From the NCBI GenBank assembly GCA_002367355.1, contig DFBQ01000109.1:1-16789 (forward strand): 16,789 nucleotides of DNA, given 5' to 3'. Position 1 is the stretch's first letter. Each line of letters opens with the position of its first letter. The notes beneath the pieces are model-generated. The model ran no database searches, was not told where the DNA came from, and saw nothing but the letters and a program-made list of their open reading frames with translations. Shown piece after piece: positions 1-6,920 of this stretch. The stretch is from Deltaproteobacteria bacterium UBA3076. GTDB lineage: Bacteria; Desulfobacterota; Dissulfuribacteria; Dissulfuribacterales; UBA3076. The translations under genes and the position numbers were made by a program.

Positions 1-404
1 TTCCCCGCAGGGTCAGGTTTGAAGAAATAGATCCATTGGGGATGGTATGGCACGGCCGGTATGTGAGTTATCTTGAAGATGGCCGCATAGCATTTGGAGA
101 CAAGTACGGCCTGCATTACACGAAGTTCCGGGATGAAGGGCTGGCAGCTCCTATTGTGAAAATGCACATCGACTATAAGGCTTCGTTACGCCTTGATGAG
201 ATAATGAACATTAAAACCACGCTACACTGGTGTGATGCCATGAGGCTGAACTTTGAATATTGCATTACAGACCGGAATGGACGTCTAATGGCCACTGGAT
301 ATACTGTTCAGCTCCTGACGGATATGAAGGGACTTGTTTTACTCATGCCGACTGCCTGGATTGAGGATTTTCGGCAAAAGTGGAAAGATGGTAAGCTGGA
401 ATGA
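1..404 (+). CDS. Hotdog-fold acyl-CoA/ACP thioesterase, 5' end cut by window edge
   Basis: Probably hydrolyses an acyl thioester (acyl-CoA or acyl-ACP) in the cytoplasm. The reading frame is open to the first base of the window, and the residues before the first possible in-window start (a TTG at 36) are already family-like: RVRFEEIDPLG followed by MVWHGRYVSYLEDGR. This is the N-terminal signature of the YbgC/4-hydroxybenzoyl-CoA thioesterase family, in which the Asp before the Gly-Met-Val-Trp-His stretch is catalytic. The true start therefore lies upstream, and only a few residues are probably missing, since family members are about 130-140 residues long. The stop overlaps the next start (ATGA), so this gene and the ketosynthase are translationally coupled and probably work on the same acyl chain. 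The substrate cannot be told from the sequence. Confidence 0.85.
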   Translation, partial: PRRVRFEEIDPLGMVWHGRYVSYLEDGRIAFGDKYGLHYTKFRDEGLAAPIVKMHIDYKASLRLDEIMNIKTTLHWCDAMRLNFEYCITDRNGRLMATGYTVQLLTDMKGLVLLMPTAWIEDFRQKWKDGKLE

Positions 405-1516
405 AATCAGTAGCTGTTGTGGCCACCAGAGCGATAACTTCTCTTGGCAATTTAGACGAGACGTGGAGGGGACTGATGGAAGGACGTTCTGCCCTTGCCT
501 GTCTTAAATCAGACGGTTTGTTTGGCAGATGGCCGGTAGGGTTAATAAAGAGCCTTGAAGGAGAGCTGGGAACAGCAAAACGCCTTCAAGCTTTGATAAA
601 ATTGCTTCTTGCTGACAGCCCCCTGATTTTGGATGACACCACCCTCCTTCTGGCTATTACAAAAGGCGCTCCGGACGAACTCCTTTCCGGGTCAGCCGGT
701 CTCAGACCAGGCCAACCTTGTGATACTGCAAGTTATATAGCGAGAGAACTTGGCCTTAAGGGTCCTGTAAGCACAATCAGCGCTGCCTGTACATCCGGAA
801 CAATAGCTGTAATCCAAGGGGTACACAGGATTATCAGTGGTGATGCAAAAATGGTCGCCGTGATTGGGATAGATATATTAAGCCGGTTTGTGCTAGCCGG
901 TTTTGCAAGTCTGATGGCGCTTTCCCCTCAACCTTGCCGTCCTTTCGATCATGGACGTGATGGGCTTACCCTGGGCGAAGGAGCGGGAATCATGCTTCTA
1001 TGCTCCACAGAAGAGGCCCATAAGCGCAATTGGCCTATCCTTGCCCGGATAACCGGATGGGGGGCGGCCTGTGACGCAGTTCACATCACAGCGCCGGACA
1101 GGGAGGCGAGCGGGCTGATAGCTTCCATAAAAAAGACTACAGACAATTGCTGCCGGCAAGTAGGCGCTATAAACGCCCACGGCACCGGCACCCGGCATAA
1201 CGATGCCATGGAGATATGCGCATTTACCACCCTGTGGGGCAAAAACAATCCGCCTTTTCATTCCGTGAAAGGAGCTATAGGCCACTGCCTTGGAGCTGCA
1301 GGCGTAATTGAGGCGGTTTTATCTGTTGAAAGCCTGAAGAGAGGCATGATTCCTCCAAGCGTTGGGCTGACAACACCAGAATCCGGCATTGGCCATATAA
1401 CCGGACAAAAGCCCCACGCCTTGGATCATCCATCCATATTATCCTGCAACTCAGGATTTGGCGGCATAAATGCAAGTATACTTATCACGAAGCCAAGAGC
1501 TATTATCAGGGCGTAA
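401..1516 (+). CDS. Beta-ketoacyl-ACP synthase, FabF-like (371 aa)
   Basis: A condensing enzyme that extends an ACP-bound acyl chain by decarboxylative Claisen condensation. The thiolase-fold triad is complete: nucleophile Cys130 in SAACTSG, His260 in NAHGTGT, and His295 in GAIGHCLGAAG with Lys290 just before it. It is therefore expected to be active, not a chain-length-factor-like partner with a lost Cys. At 371 residues it is shorter than housekeeping FabF (about 410); the shortening is in the N-terminal half before the Cys. The ATG overlaps the stop of the thioesterase gene. A thioesterase plus a short ketosynthase recalls secondary lipid pathways such as aryl polyene clusters, but no ACP, dehydratase or ketoreductase is visible, so the pathway is open. 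No further gene of this operon follows; the downstream DNA is a decayed region. Confidence 0.88.
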   Translation: MKSVAVVATRAITSLGNLDETWRGLMEGRSALACLKSDGLFGRWPVGLIKSLEGELGTAKRLQALIKLLLADSPLILDDTTLLLAITKGAPDELLSGSAGLRPGQPCDTASYIARELGLKGPVSTISAACTSGTIAVIQGVHRIISGDAKMVAVIGIDILSRFVLAGFASLMALSPQPCRPFDHGRDGLTLGEGAGIMLLCSTEEAHKRNWPILARITGWGAACDAVHITAPDREASGLIASIKKTTDNCCRQVGAINAHGTGTRHNDAMEICAFTTLWGKNNPPFHSVKGAIGHCLGAAGVIEAVLSVESLKRGMIPPSVGLTTPESGIGHITGQKPHALDHPSILSCNSGFGGINASILITKPRAIIRA

Positions 1517-1670
1517 AGATAATCTGGGACATATAAATTTTCCAGAACAGTATTTGGAAGGTAGTAAGCTGGGTATTCAGAATCAAAACAATCAATAATA
1601 TAGTCAAATACCACCACCAGAGGTGATGACTTGTATAACTGCCATAGAAGACGCCCTTACACTATGTTGT

Positions 1671-1898
1671 CTATTCGAACAGCTTCAGTTGGCTTTGTTC
1701 AATCGCTTTATCTTTCTTTTCTTGCCAGCGTACATATTTTCTTATTTTATTCTCATCCAAACCCACTGTACTCACACAGTATCCTCTTGACCAAAGATGC
1801 CGACCCCAGAATTTCTTTCCCATTCTTTGATTACGCTGAAAAAAGTCCTTTTGCGGTCTTCGGGTTTCGGCCCATGGAAGTCCTAAAAAATGGATCAA
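1671..1898 (-). pseudogene. C-terminal remnant of IS200-type (Y1) transposase
   Basis: The minus-strand frame ends with residues typical of the C-terminal third of IS200/IS605-family TnpA: GKKFWGRHLWSRGYCVSTVG, then LDENKIRKYVRWQEKKDKAIEQ. The Tyr in IRKYVRWQ is at the position of the catalytic tyrosine. The N-terminal HUH half is absent: an in-frame TAA lies just upstream of the TTG at 1898, and the roughly 20 residues before the conserved part do not look like the family. This is a dead fragment. The opposite-strand frame through 1631-1918 is judged its shadow. Confidence 0.72.
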
Positions 1899-2225
1899 AA
1901 AAGCTTATTGAGAATTGATCTCAACTAATGGACATACTTTCACCTTTTCATAATTTGGATTATCGTTTTTCCGTCTTTTTCGCTTATTTTCTGTAATTTG
2001 AGTATATCCTCTCTCTCCTCTTTTCTGTATTATACGGCATTTTGGACGCACCTCTTCCCTAAATTTCCCATTTCGGATGCCTTTAGACGGATCTGTTCTG
2101 TCGCATATCTCGCAAAGCGCCTTATGCTGAGAGCCATCACCTTGAAGGCCATTGCTAAATTCTTTCTCTGGTATTATTGATTACACCGCAAAAAGTCCTG
2201 AATTCGCGAGATATATATTGGGGCA
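1899..2225. other. AT-rich gap between transposase scrap and toxin gene
   Basis: No recognisable gene is present. On the minus strand a short open frame of about 45 codons (roughly 1905-2040) gives a basic peptide with no family I know. A motif of about 23 bases starting TTGATTAC and ending AAAAAGTCCT occurs inside the transposase remnant (about 1838) and again, imperfectly, at about 2177, so part of this gap may be a scrambled copy of flanking DNA. I treat it as decayed sequence. Confidence 0.4.
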
Positions 2226-2651
2226 TTACCACTTCTTCGGCAACCTCTTTGTAAGGTTATGCGAAATTCGTTCTTTCAGCAAGCACTCATGGGCCTTTTG
2301 GTCAAACGTGAGCCACTTGCCTTTCATCTCCGCAGCAAGAGCTGCATAAGTGGCATCATATCCGGTAAGACCTTTTTTCACGAAGCGGGCTGCATGCACT
2401 GCCAGGCTTTCTGTCATAGGCTGTCTGAAGATGCCACTATTTAGAAGGGGAATCATCCCCTTGATAAAGACATCCTGTGCCGACGGATGAACGCGAAACA
2501 ATACTGCATAGACCTCAAAACAAAACAGTTCCGGGACGGCGAAAGATTCAGGACCTTCAATGAACCTTTGAAGAACGGCATCGGCATTTGGATGGCTTTC
2601 ATCCTTCAAAAACCACCGAACAGCTACCGAGGCATCGACAATCCAGATCAT
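2226..2651 (-). CDS. PIN-domain ribonuclease toxin, VapC-like
   Basis: A PIN-fold, metal-dependent endoribonuclease, 141 residues, the usual size for a VapC toxin. The four acidic residues expected of the active site are visible: Asp6 in IVDASVAVRW, Glu46 in FEVYAVL, Asp99 in GYDATYAAL and Asp117 in LTFDQ. Members of this family inhibit growth by cutting tRNA, rRNA or mRNA until bound by the antitoxin. The ATG overlaps the antitoxin stop by 4 bases, the normal antitoxin-first order of such operons. The gene looks intact although it sits between decayed fragments, consistent with a mobile or addictive module. The RNA target cannot be read from the sequence. Confidence 0.9.
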   Translation of the reverse strand: MIWIVDASVAVRWFLKDESHPNADAVLQRFIEGPESFAVPELFCFEVYAVLFRVHPSAQDVFIKGMIPLLNSGIFRQPMTESLAVHAARFVKKGLTGYDATYAALAAEMKGKWLTFDQKAHECLLKERISHNLTKRLPKKW

Positions 2652-2920
2652 GTTGCATAACCCCTCAATTCTCGAAGCACCTCAACGCTCCCCTTTTTTC
2701 CCAAACTATCGTCCCTCAAACCCTTTATGGTTTCAAATAGTTGCCTCTTACGTTCCTCTGCCTGATAGTCTAAAAACCTTCTTTTGAATTGTTCTGGTGT
2801 GATGAGCACGGCCCTGAGTTTTCTCCCTTTGTTTACCAGGATAGGCTCACCTGTGTTGTTAAGTAAATCCAAAACCTCTCCCAGATTGTTCCTAATCTTC
2901 AGTGCATTGACTGTCCTCAC
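2648..2920 (-). CDS. Phd/YefM-type antitoxin
   Basis: A 90-residue DNA-binding antitoxin paired with the downstream PIN toxin. The N-terminal part (MRTVNALKIRNNLGEVLDLL, then GEPILVNKGRKLRAVLITPEQF) has the alternating pattern of the Phd/YefM fold that dimerises and binds the operator. The charged C-terminal half (about residues 50-90) is the likely toxin-neutralising tail. The start is a GTG at 2918-2920, supported by a GGGAGG ribosome-binding site at 2928-2933 on the minus strand. The stop overlaps the toxin ATG. By family precedent the antitoxin, alone or with the toxin, represses the promoter just upstream. Confidence 0.86.
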   Translation of the reverse strand: MRTVNALKIRNNLGEVLDLLNNTGEPILVNKGRKLRAVLITPEQFKRRFLDYQAEERKRQLFETIKGLRDDSLGKKGSVEVLRELRGYAT

Positions 2921-2963
2921 GAAAAAGCCTCCCTTCTTGCTGCCGGTTTACCTTCACGCAACC

Positions 2964-2992
2964 AGTCTATGAACATCTAATCCCAATGTCAA
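2964..2992 (-). promoter_or_regulatory. Sigma70-type promoter of the toxin-antitoxin operon
   Basis: On the minus strand a perfect TTGACA (2987-2992) is followed, after a 17-base spacer, by TAGACT (2964-2969; 4 of 6 matches to TATAAT). It lies about 45 bases upstream of the antitoxin GTG. A 10-base perfect palindrome TATAGCTATA (3000-3009) sits just upstream of the -35 and could be part of an operator; that role is a guess. Confidence 0.6.
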
Positions 2993-3425
2993 GTGTAGAT
3001 ATAGCTATACATATATGCGCATGATTACGCACCTTTTTCCTCTCTCTTTTTCCATCACGAGCAATATCTTCTGCTCAAACAGAGCGGGGCCAGACGAAAA
3101 CCGGCAAAGAGGAAATCGGCGTCATTCGTTCAATCTGTCCAGCGGGCTCTGGAGACTGGCAATATCGCGTTTCATTATCGGTTTTCGTTTTGAACGAACA
3201 GGGGCGATCTTGCCATCAAGGGGCTGATTAAGGACATCACGATAGAGAACGACAAGAGCACTCAAGGCCTGGTGCTGTGTAGAGGCTGCAACATTGGTTT
3301 AGATATTACCCGTATTAGCAGCATATTTATAGCGCAAGTTATCCAAATGCAGTCTAATCGAATGATTCATATGACATTGATTTCCCTTTTCTGCGTGACA
3401 ATGCTTAACATATCAGTTCAGGTAA
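2993..3425. other. Decayed region without a supportable gene
   Basis: Several short frames run through here in different phases. One (about 3194-3523, plus strand) reads like protein in places (for example DLAIKGLIKDITIEND) but matches no family I recognise. Its 3' part is the wrong frame of the methyltransferase scrap. No start with a ribosome-binding site or coherent domain is visible. It is probably the residue of inserted and eroded genes. Confidence 0.4.
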
Positions 3426-3731
3426 CAGCCAGGGACGAGCCACTTCGGCAAAAGGCTGTTAAATTGGAAAATTTGGAATTTTGGCGGCGTAAAGCAAGAT
3501 GGCCATATCGCAATGTTCCCTGAAGAACTTCCAAAAAGATTAATTAAGATGTTTTTATTTGTCGGAGACATAATTCTTGATCCATTTCTTGGAAGCGGGA
3601 CAACCTCTCTTGCTGCCAAAAATCTCGACCGAAGTTCAATGGGCTATGAAATTAATCATGAATTTATTCCTTATATCAAACAAAAATTACAGGTAAACCA
3701 ACCTGATAAAAAGATGTCTTGCCTTTGTTGA
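3426..3731 (+). pseudogene. C-terminal fragment of a DNA N4/N6-methyltransferase
   Basis: The frame opens after a TAA at 3423-3425 and reads GKRLLNWKIWNFGGVKQDGH, IAMFPEELPKRLIKMF, then ILDPFLGSGTTSLAAKN and GYEINHEFIPYIKQKL. This is the end of an N6_N4_Mtase-type modification enzyme. DPFLGSGTT is the SAM-binding motif I, which lies near the C-terminus in the beta class, and FPEELP is the usual preceding motif. The catalytic (D/N/S)PPY motif and the target-recognition part are absent, so it cannot be a working enzyme. The ATG at 3513 lies inside the conserved block and is not a true start. No restriction endonuclease gene is nearby. Confidence 0.75.
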
Positions 3732-3754
3732 TGACAAGTAGAATATAAACACAA

Positions 3755-3875
3755 GAGCCTCTTGCAAAAAATGCAATTTTTGCACTTTTCTATTATCAAG
3801 ACATATATAACCTACTGAAATTATTATGCTCGATTTGAAGTGAGGTGCAATTTTTGCATTTTTGCAAGTACCTCA
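3755..3875. repeat. Small inverted-repeat (MITE-like) element upstream of recQ
   Basis: Arms at 3761-3785 and 3845-3868 are inverted copies: CTTGCAAAAAATGCA at the left, and its near-complement reading TGCATTTTTGCAAG at the right. Weaker matching extends out to GAG/CTC at the ends. Each arm also contains its own small palindrome of TGCAAAAA/TTTTTGCA type. There is no coding potential between the arms. It lies about 50 bases upstream of the recQ start and could affect its transcription. Confidence 0.5.
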
Positions 3876-3922
3876 CAAAAATAAATTTTTGAATTTGAGA
3901 AAATCAGGGATAAAAGAGATCG

Positions 3923-6097
3923 ATGGCTGGTAAGTCAAAACACATTCTCAAGACCGTATTCGGGTATGACGCATTCAGACCGCTTCAAGCGGAGATTATA
4001 ACAAACGTCCTGAGGAAGAACGACACCCTGGTTATCATGCCCACAGGAGGCGGGAAGTCATTGTGTTATCAGATACCTGCTTTGATCTTTTCAGGGCTGA
4101 CAATCGTTATTTCTCCCCTGATTTCGTTAATGAAGGATCAGGTGGAACAATTAGTGCAGATAGGGGTTCCTGTCACAGTCTTGAACAGTTCACTGACACT
4201 TGAGCAATACCGACGCAATGAGGAGAAGGTAAAACAAGGAGTAATCAGATTGCTCTATATGGCGCCGGAAGCCCTGTTAAGGCCCAACATGCTGGCCATG
4301 CTCTCCTCATTAGATGTGGACTGCCTCACCATTGATGAGGCCCACTGTATTTCGGAGTGGGGCCATGATTTCCGCCCTGAATACCGGCAACTTGTGACGG
4401 CGAGAGACAGGTTTGCAAATGCAGTATGTATTGCGCTTACTGCCACGGCAACACCGAGGGTGAGGCAAGACATCAAAACAAGTCTTGGATTTGAGGACTC
4501 AGACGAATTTGTTGCCAGCTTTAACAGAAAAAATCTCTTTATCCAGGTCGTTTCCAAAAACAACCCCTTTGAACAAACTGTTGAATTTATCAAAGGCTTT
4601 CCAGGACAGTCCGGAATTATCTACTGTTTCTCCCGGCGGCAGGTAGATGATCTTTATGAGGCCCTTAAAAGCAAGGGGTTTTCCGTTAGACCCTATCATG
4701 CAGGTCTTTCCAAAAGGGATCGGACTCGCAATCAGGATCTCTTTATCAAAGATGATGTGCAAATCATGGTTGCGACAATTGCCTTTGGCATGGGGATTGA
4801 CAAGCCCAATGTACGATTTGTTGTGCACTACGATCTACCCAAGAATATCGAAAGCTATTATCAGGAGATCGGCCGGGCCGGCCGCGACGGCCTGCCTGCC
4901 CATTGTATTTTGCTTTTCAGCTACGGTGATATTCAAAAAACCAAGTACTTCATTAACAAAAAAGAGGAACACGAGCAGCGGATAGCAAATATTCATCTAA
5001 ATGCATTATTGGGGTTTATAGAAACGGAAAGGTGCCGCCGCATCCCCCTTTTGGGCTATTTCGGAGAAAAATATTCCAGGGAGGATTGCGGCATGTGCGA
5101 CAACTGCCTGACAGAAGAAGAGGATCTGAAAGATATTACTATTGCCGCACAAAAATTCCTCTCATGTGCAAAGCGGACCGAAGAAAGATTTGGCGCAGGC
5201 CATATTATTGACGTGTTGCGCGGATCAGAGGCAAAGAAGGTGTTGAGGTTCGGACATCAACATCTGTCAACCTACGGCATCGGCCGGGATTTCTCAAAAA
5301 GGCAATGGTTTCATCTGTCCAGACAGTTTATCCGGAAAGGCCTCCTGGTTCAGGACATGGAATTTGGGAGCCTGAAACTCACAGACAAGGCGTGGAAGGT
5401 TGCCAGGGGAGAAGAAAAGGTCTTTGGCCGGATGGAAGAAGAAGGAGGAGTTGATCGAACATCAGAAAAAGATGACCATAAGGACTATGACCGTGATCTG
5501 TTTGAGATCCTGCGAAAGGAACGAAAGCAATTGGCTGACAAATCAAATGTTCCTCCTTATGTTATCTTTTCGGATAAAACATTAATTGAAATGGCGATTT
5601 TTTTCCCGCAAAGCAAGCAGAGTATGTTGGATATTCATGGTGTAGGGGCGGTAAAACATGATAAGTACGGTACGGTCTTTTTGGATATTATTCAAGAATA
5701 TTGCAAAATCCGTCAAATTGAGGAACGTGCCAAATTAGCCGGGGGAAAACCGTTAGGCGCCACTGCGTCAATTGGCAAAAAGAGACACATTGTTATTGGA
5801 GAGGCCTTAAACTCTGGCCGGCCTGTCAGTAAGATCATGGACGATTTCAGCATCAAGCGGGATACGTTCTTGAATCATTTGTTCAGATACTTGCAGGAAG
5901 GCAATGGTCTTATCAAATCAGATGAATTGATGGCCCTTTCGACAGTCTCTTCTGAACAAAAGGACCATATTCTTGACAAATTCGAGGATCTCGGAACAGA
6001 GTTCTTGAAACCGGTATTTGACGCACTTGGCGGGGAGACAGATTATGAAGACCTGAAAATTATTCGGCTTTATTACTTAGGAACTGTCCGCAAATAA
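3923..6097 (+). CDS. recQ: ATP-dependent DNA helicase RecQ
   Basis: A 3'-5' superfamily 2 DNA helicase for recombination repair and restart of stalled forks. Domains in order: helicase core with Walker A TGGGKS (Lys46), DEAH box 138-141, TATAT (motif III) near 174, GMGIDKPNVR near 289 and QEIGRAGRDG at 314-323; RQC zinc site with Cys371, Cys389, Cys392 and Cys395; winged helix to about 495; HRDC domain about 525-595; and a C-terminal helix-turn-helix-like region about 615-715. At 724 residues it is longer than E. coli RecQ (about 610) because of this last region. The ATG at 3923 is right for the fold; the ribosome-binding site is weak. The final codons (Leu-Gly-Thr-Val-Arg-Lys-stop) lie inside an inverted-repeat element, so the original C-terminus has been replaced. 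Neighbouring genes give no operon. Confidence 0.96.
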   Translation: MAGKSKHILKTVFGYDAFRPLQAEIITNVLRKNDTLVIMPTGGGKSLCYQIPALIFSGLTIVISPLISLMKDQVEQLVQIGVPVTVLNSSLTLEQYRRNEEKVKQGVIRLLYMAPEALLRPNMLAMLSSLDVDCLTIDEAHCISEWGHDFRPEYRQLVTARDRFANAVCIALTATATPRVRQDIKTSLGFEDSDEFVASFNRKNLFIQVVSKNNPFEQTVEFIKGFPGQSGIIYCFSRRQVDDLYEALKSKGFSVRPYHAGLSKRDRTRNQDLFIKDDVQIMVATIAFGMGIDKPNVRFVVHYDLPKNIESYYQEIGRAGRDGLPAHCILLFSYGDIQKTKYFINKKEEHEQRIANIHLNALLGFIETERCRRIPLLGYFGEKYSREDCGMCDNCLTEEEDLKDITIAAQKFLSCAKRTEERFGAGHIIDVLRGSEAKKVLRFGHQHLSTYGIGRDFSKRQWFHLSRQFIRKGLLVQDMEFGSLKLTDKAWKVARGEEKVFGRMEEEGGVDRTSEKDDHKDYDRDLFEILRKERKQLADKSNVPPYVIFSDKTLIEMAIFFPQSKQSMLDIHGVGAVKHDKYGTVFLDIIQEYCKIRQIEERAKLAGGKPLGATASIGKKRHIVIGEALNSGRPVSKIMDDFSIKRDTFLNHLFRYLQEGNGLIKSDELMALSTVSSEQKDHILDKFEDLGTEFLKPVFDALGGETDYEDLKIIRLYYLGTVRK

Positions 6098-6261
6098 GTT
6101 GGACAATATTGTGTTTGGATTTGTGTTGAATTTGGCCGATCCGATTGAGCAAAACCGCAGGCATAGCAGTGCTATGTTGAGGATTTTGTGATTGAGGATC
6201 GGCCAAAGTCGGCTCAAAGACAGGCGCAAGATGTTCAAGTTATTTGCGGACAGTTCCTAAG
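6076..6261. repeat. 186-bp palindromic MITE-like element overlapping the recQ end
   Basis: Terminal arms of 30 bases (6076-6105 and 6232-6261) are inverted copies with two mismatches; the first 22 bases match perfectly and include GGAACTGTCCGCAAATAA. A second nested pair, TTGGCCGATCC and its complement, and a central CATAGCA/TGCTATG dyad make most of the element able to fold into one long hairpin. There is no open frame. The arm supplies the recQ stop codon, and the hairpin may also end the recQ transcript. It has the form of a non-autonomous transposable element; the parent IS is not known to me. Confidence 0.75.
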
Positions 6262-6364
6262 GCGCCACAGAAAAGACCTGCCGGTTTATCCAGGATAGTA
6301 ATGGTCAGAAATACTAACCTGCCGGACGGTAACAAAGTGGGGACAGGACAGGAAATCTCCCGTC

Positions 6365-6904
6365 CTAACTATTTTCATCAGGGCCCAGGAGTTGAGTCCC
6401 AAGATACATGTAATGGAGTCCGGAAATTACAGTAATCAGGGCAGTAGCTATATAAAGAAAAGGTAAAATCCTGCTAAAAAAGCCCAAGTCATGATCTACG
6501 AGGACCATAAAAATAGTCCCCAATTGGGCTACTGTAGTAATCTTGCCAAGCACAGATGGGTGGATTTCCACTCCACTCTGAAACAGAAATATTATCAAGA
6601 CACCAAACACGATTATCACATCTCGGCTAATCACAGTTACTGCCAGCCAGCCTGGCAGAAACCCTATGATTGCAAGAGTTACATAAGCTGACGTGAGAAG
6701 GAGTTTGTCGGCAATAGGGTCCAAAATGGCACCAATGCGGGTCTTCTGCCTCATCCATCGAGCTATCAGTCCGTCCAGGCCGTCGGTTATTCCGGCTATA
6801 GTGAAAACAATCAAGGCTTCAACGTAGTTACCGTTGATAAGCAGTATCACCAGCAGCGGCGTAAGTATAATGCGTATGAGGGTCAGTAAATTAGGTAAAT
6901 TCAA
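6365..6904 (-). CDS. pgsA: CDP-diacylglycerol-glycerol-3-phosphate 3-phosphatidyltransferase
   Basis: An integral membrane enzyme that makes phosphatidylglycerophosphate from CDP-diacylglycerol and glycerol-3-phosphate, the committed step to phosphatidylglycerol. The CDP-alcohol phosphotransferase motif is complete: Asp41, Asp44-Gly45, Ala48-Arg49, Gly58, Asp62 and Asp66 in DGLDGLIARW...GAILDPIADK. Several hydrophobic segments (about 5-25, 28-40, 70-110 and 140-165) fit the membrane fold, and 179 residues is the normal length. The start is a TTG at 6902-6904: an in-frame stop lies only a few codons upstream and no ATG is available, while MNLPNLLTLIR is the usual N-terminus of the family. It starts about 16 bases after the miaA stop, so it is the last gene of the mutL-miaA-pgsA operon. 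A weak hairpin overlaps its stop, without a clear U tract. Confidence 0.93.
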   Translation of the reverse strand: MNLPNLLTLIRIILTPLLVILLINGNYVEALIVFTIAGITDGLDGLIARWMRQKTRIGAILDPIADKLLLTSAYVTLAIIGFLPGWLAVTVISRDVIIVFGVLIIFLFQSGVEIHPSVLGKITTVAQLGTIFMVLVDHDLGFFSRILPFLYIATALITVISGLHYMYLGTQLLGPDENS

Positions 6905-6920
6905 TTCCCAGCTCTTTCAA

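Noticed and set aside
36..38. TTG at 36 as the start of the thioesterase gene
   Set aside because: The frame is open to the window edge and the residues before the TTG already fit the family, so the start is upstream.
1..1516. Aryl polyene biosynthetic cluster
   Set aside because: Only two genes are visible and none is diagnostic; recorded as an open possibility, not a call.
1631..1918. Plus-strand 95-codon frame opposite the transposase scrap
   Set aside because: The minus strand shows clear IS200-type transposase residues; the plus-strand frame has composition typical of an antisense shadow.
3272..3523. Plus-strand 83-codon frame as a gene
   Set aside because: No family match and no ribosome-binding site, and its 3' third overlaps conserved methyltransferase residues that are read in a different frame.
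3513..3731. A complete small methyltransferase starting at 3513
   Set aside because: That ATG lies inside a conserved block; family residues continue upstream to 3426 and the catalytic motif is missing, so it is a fragment.
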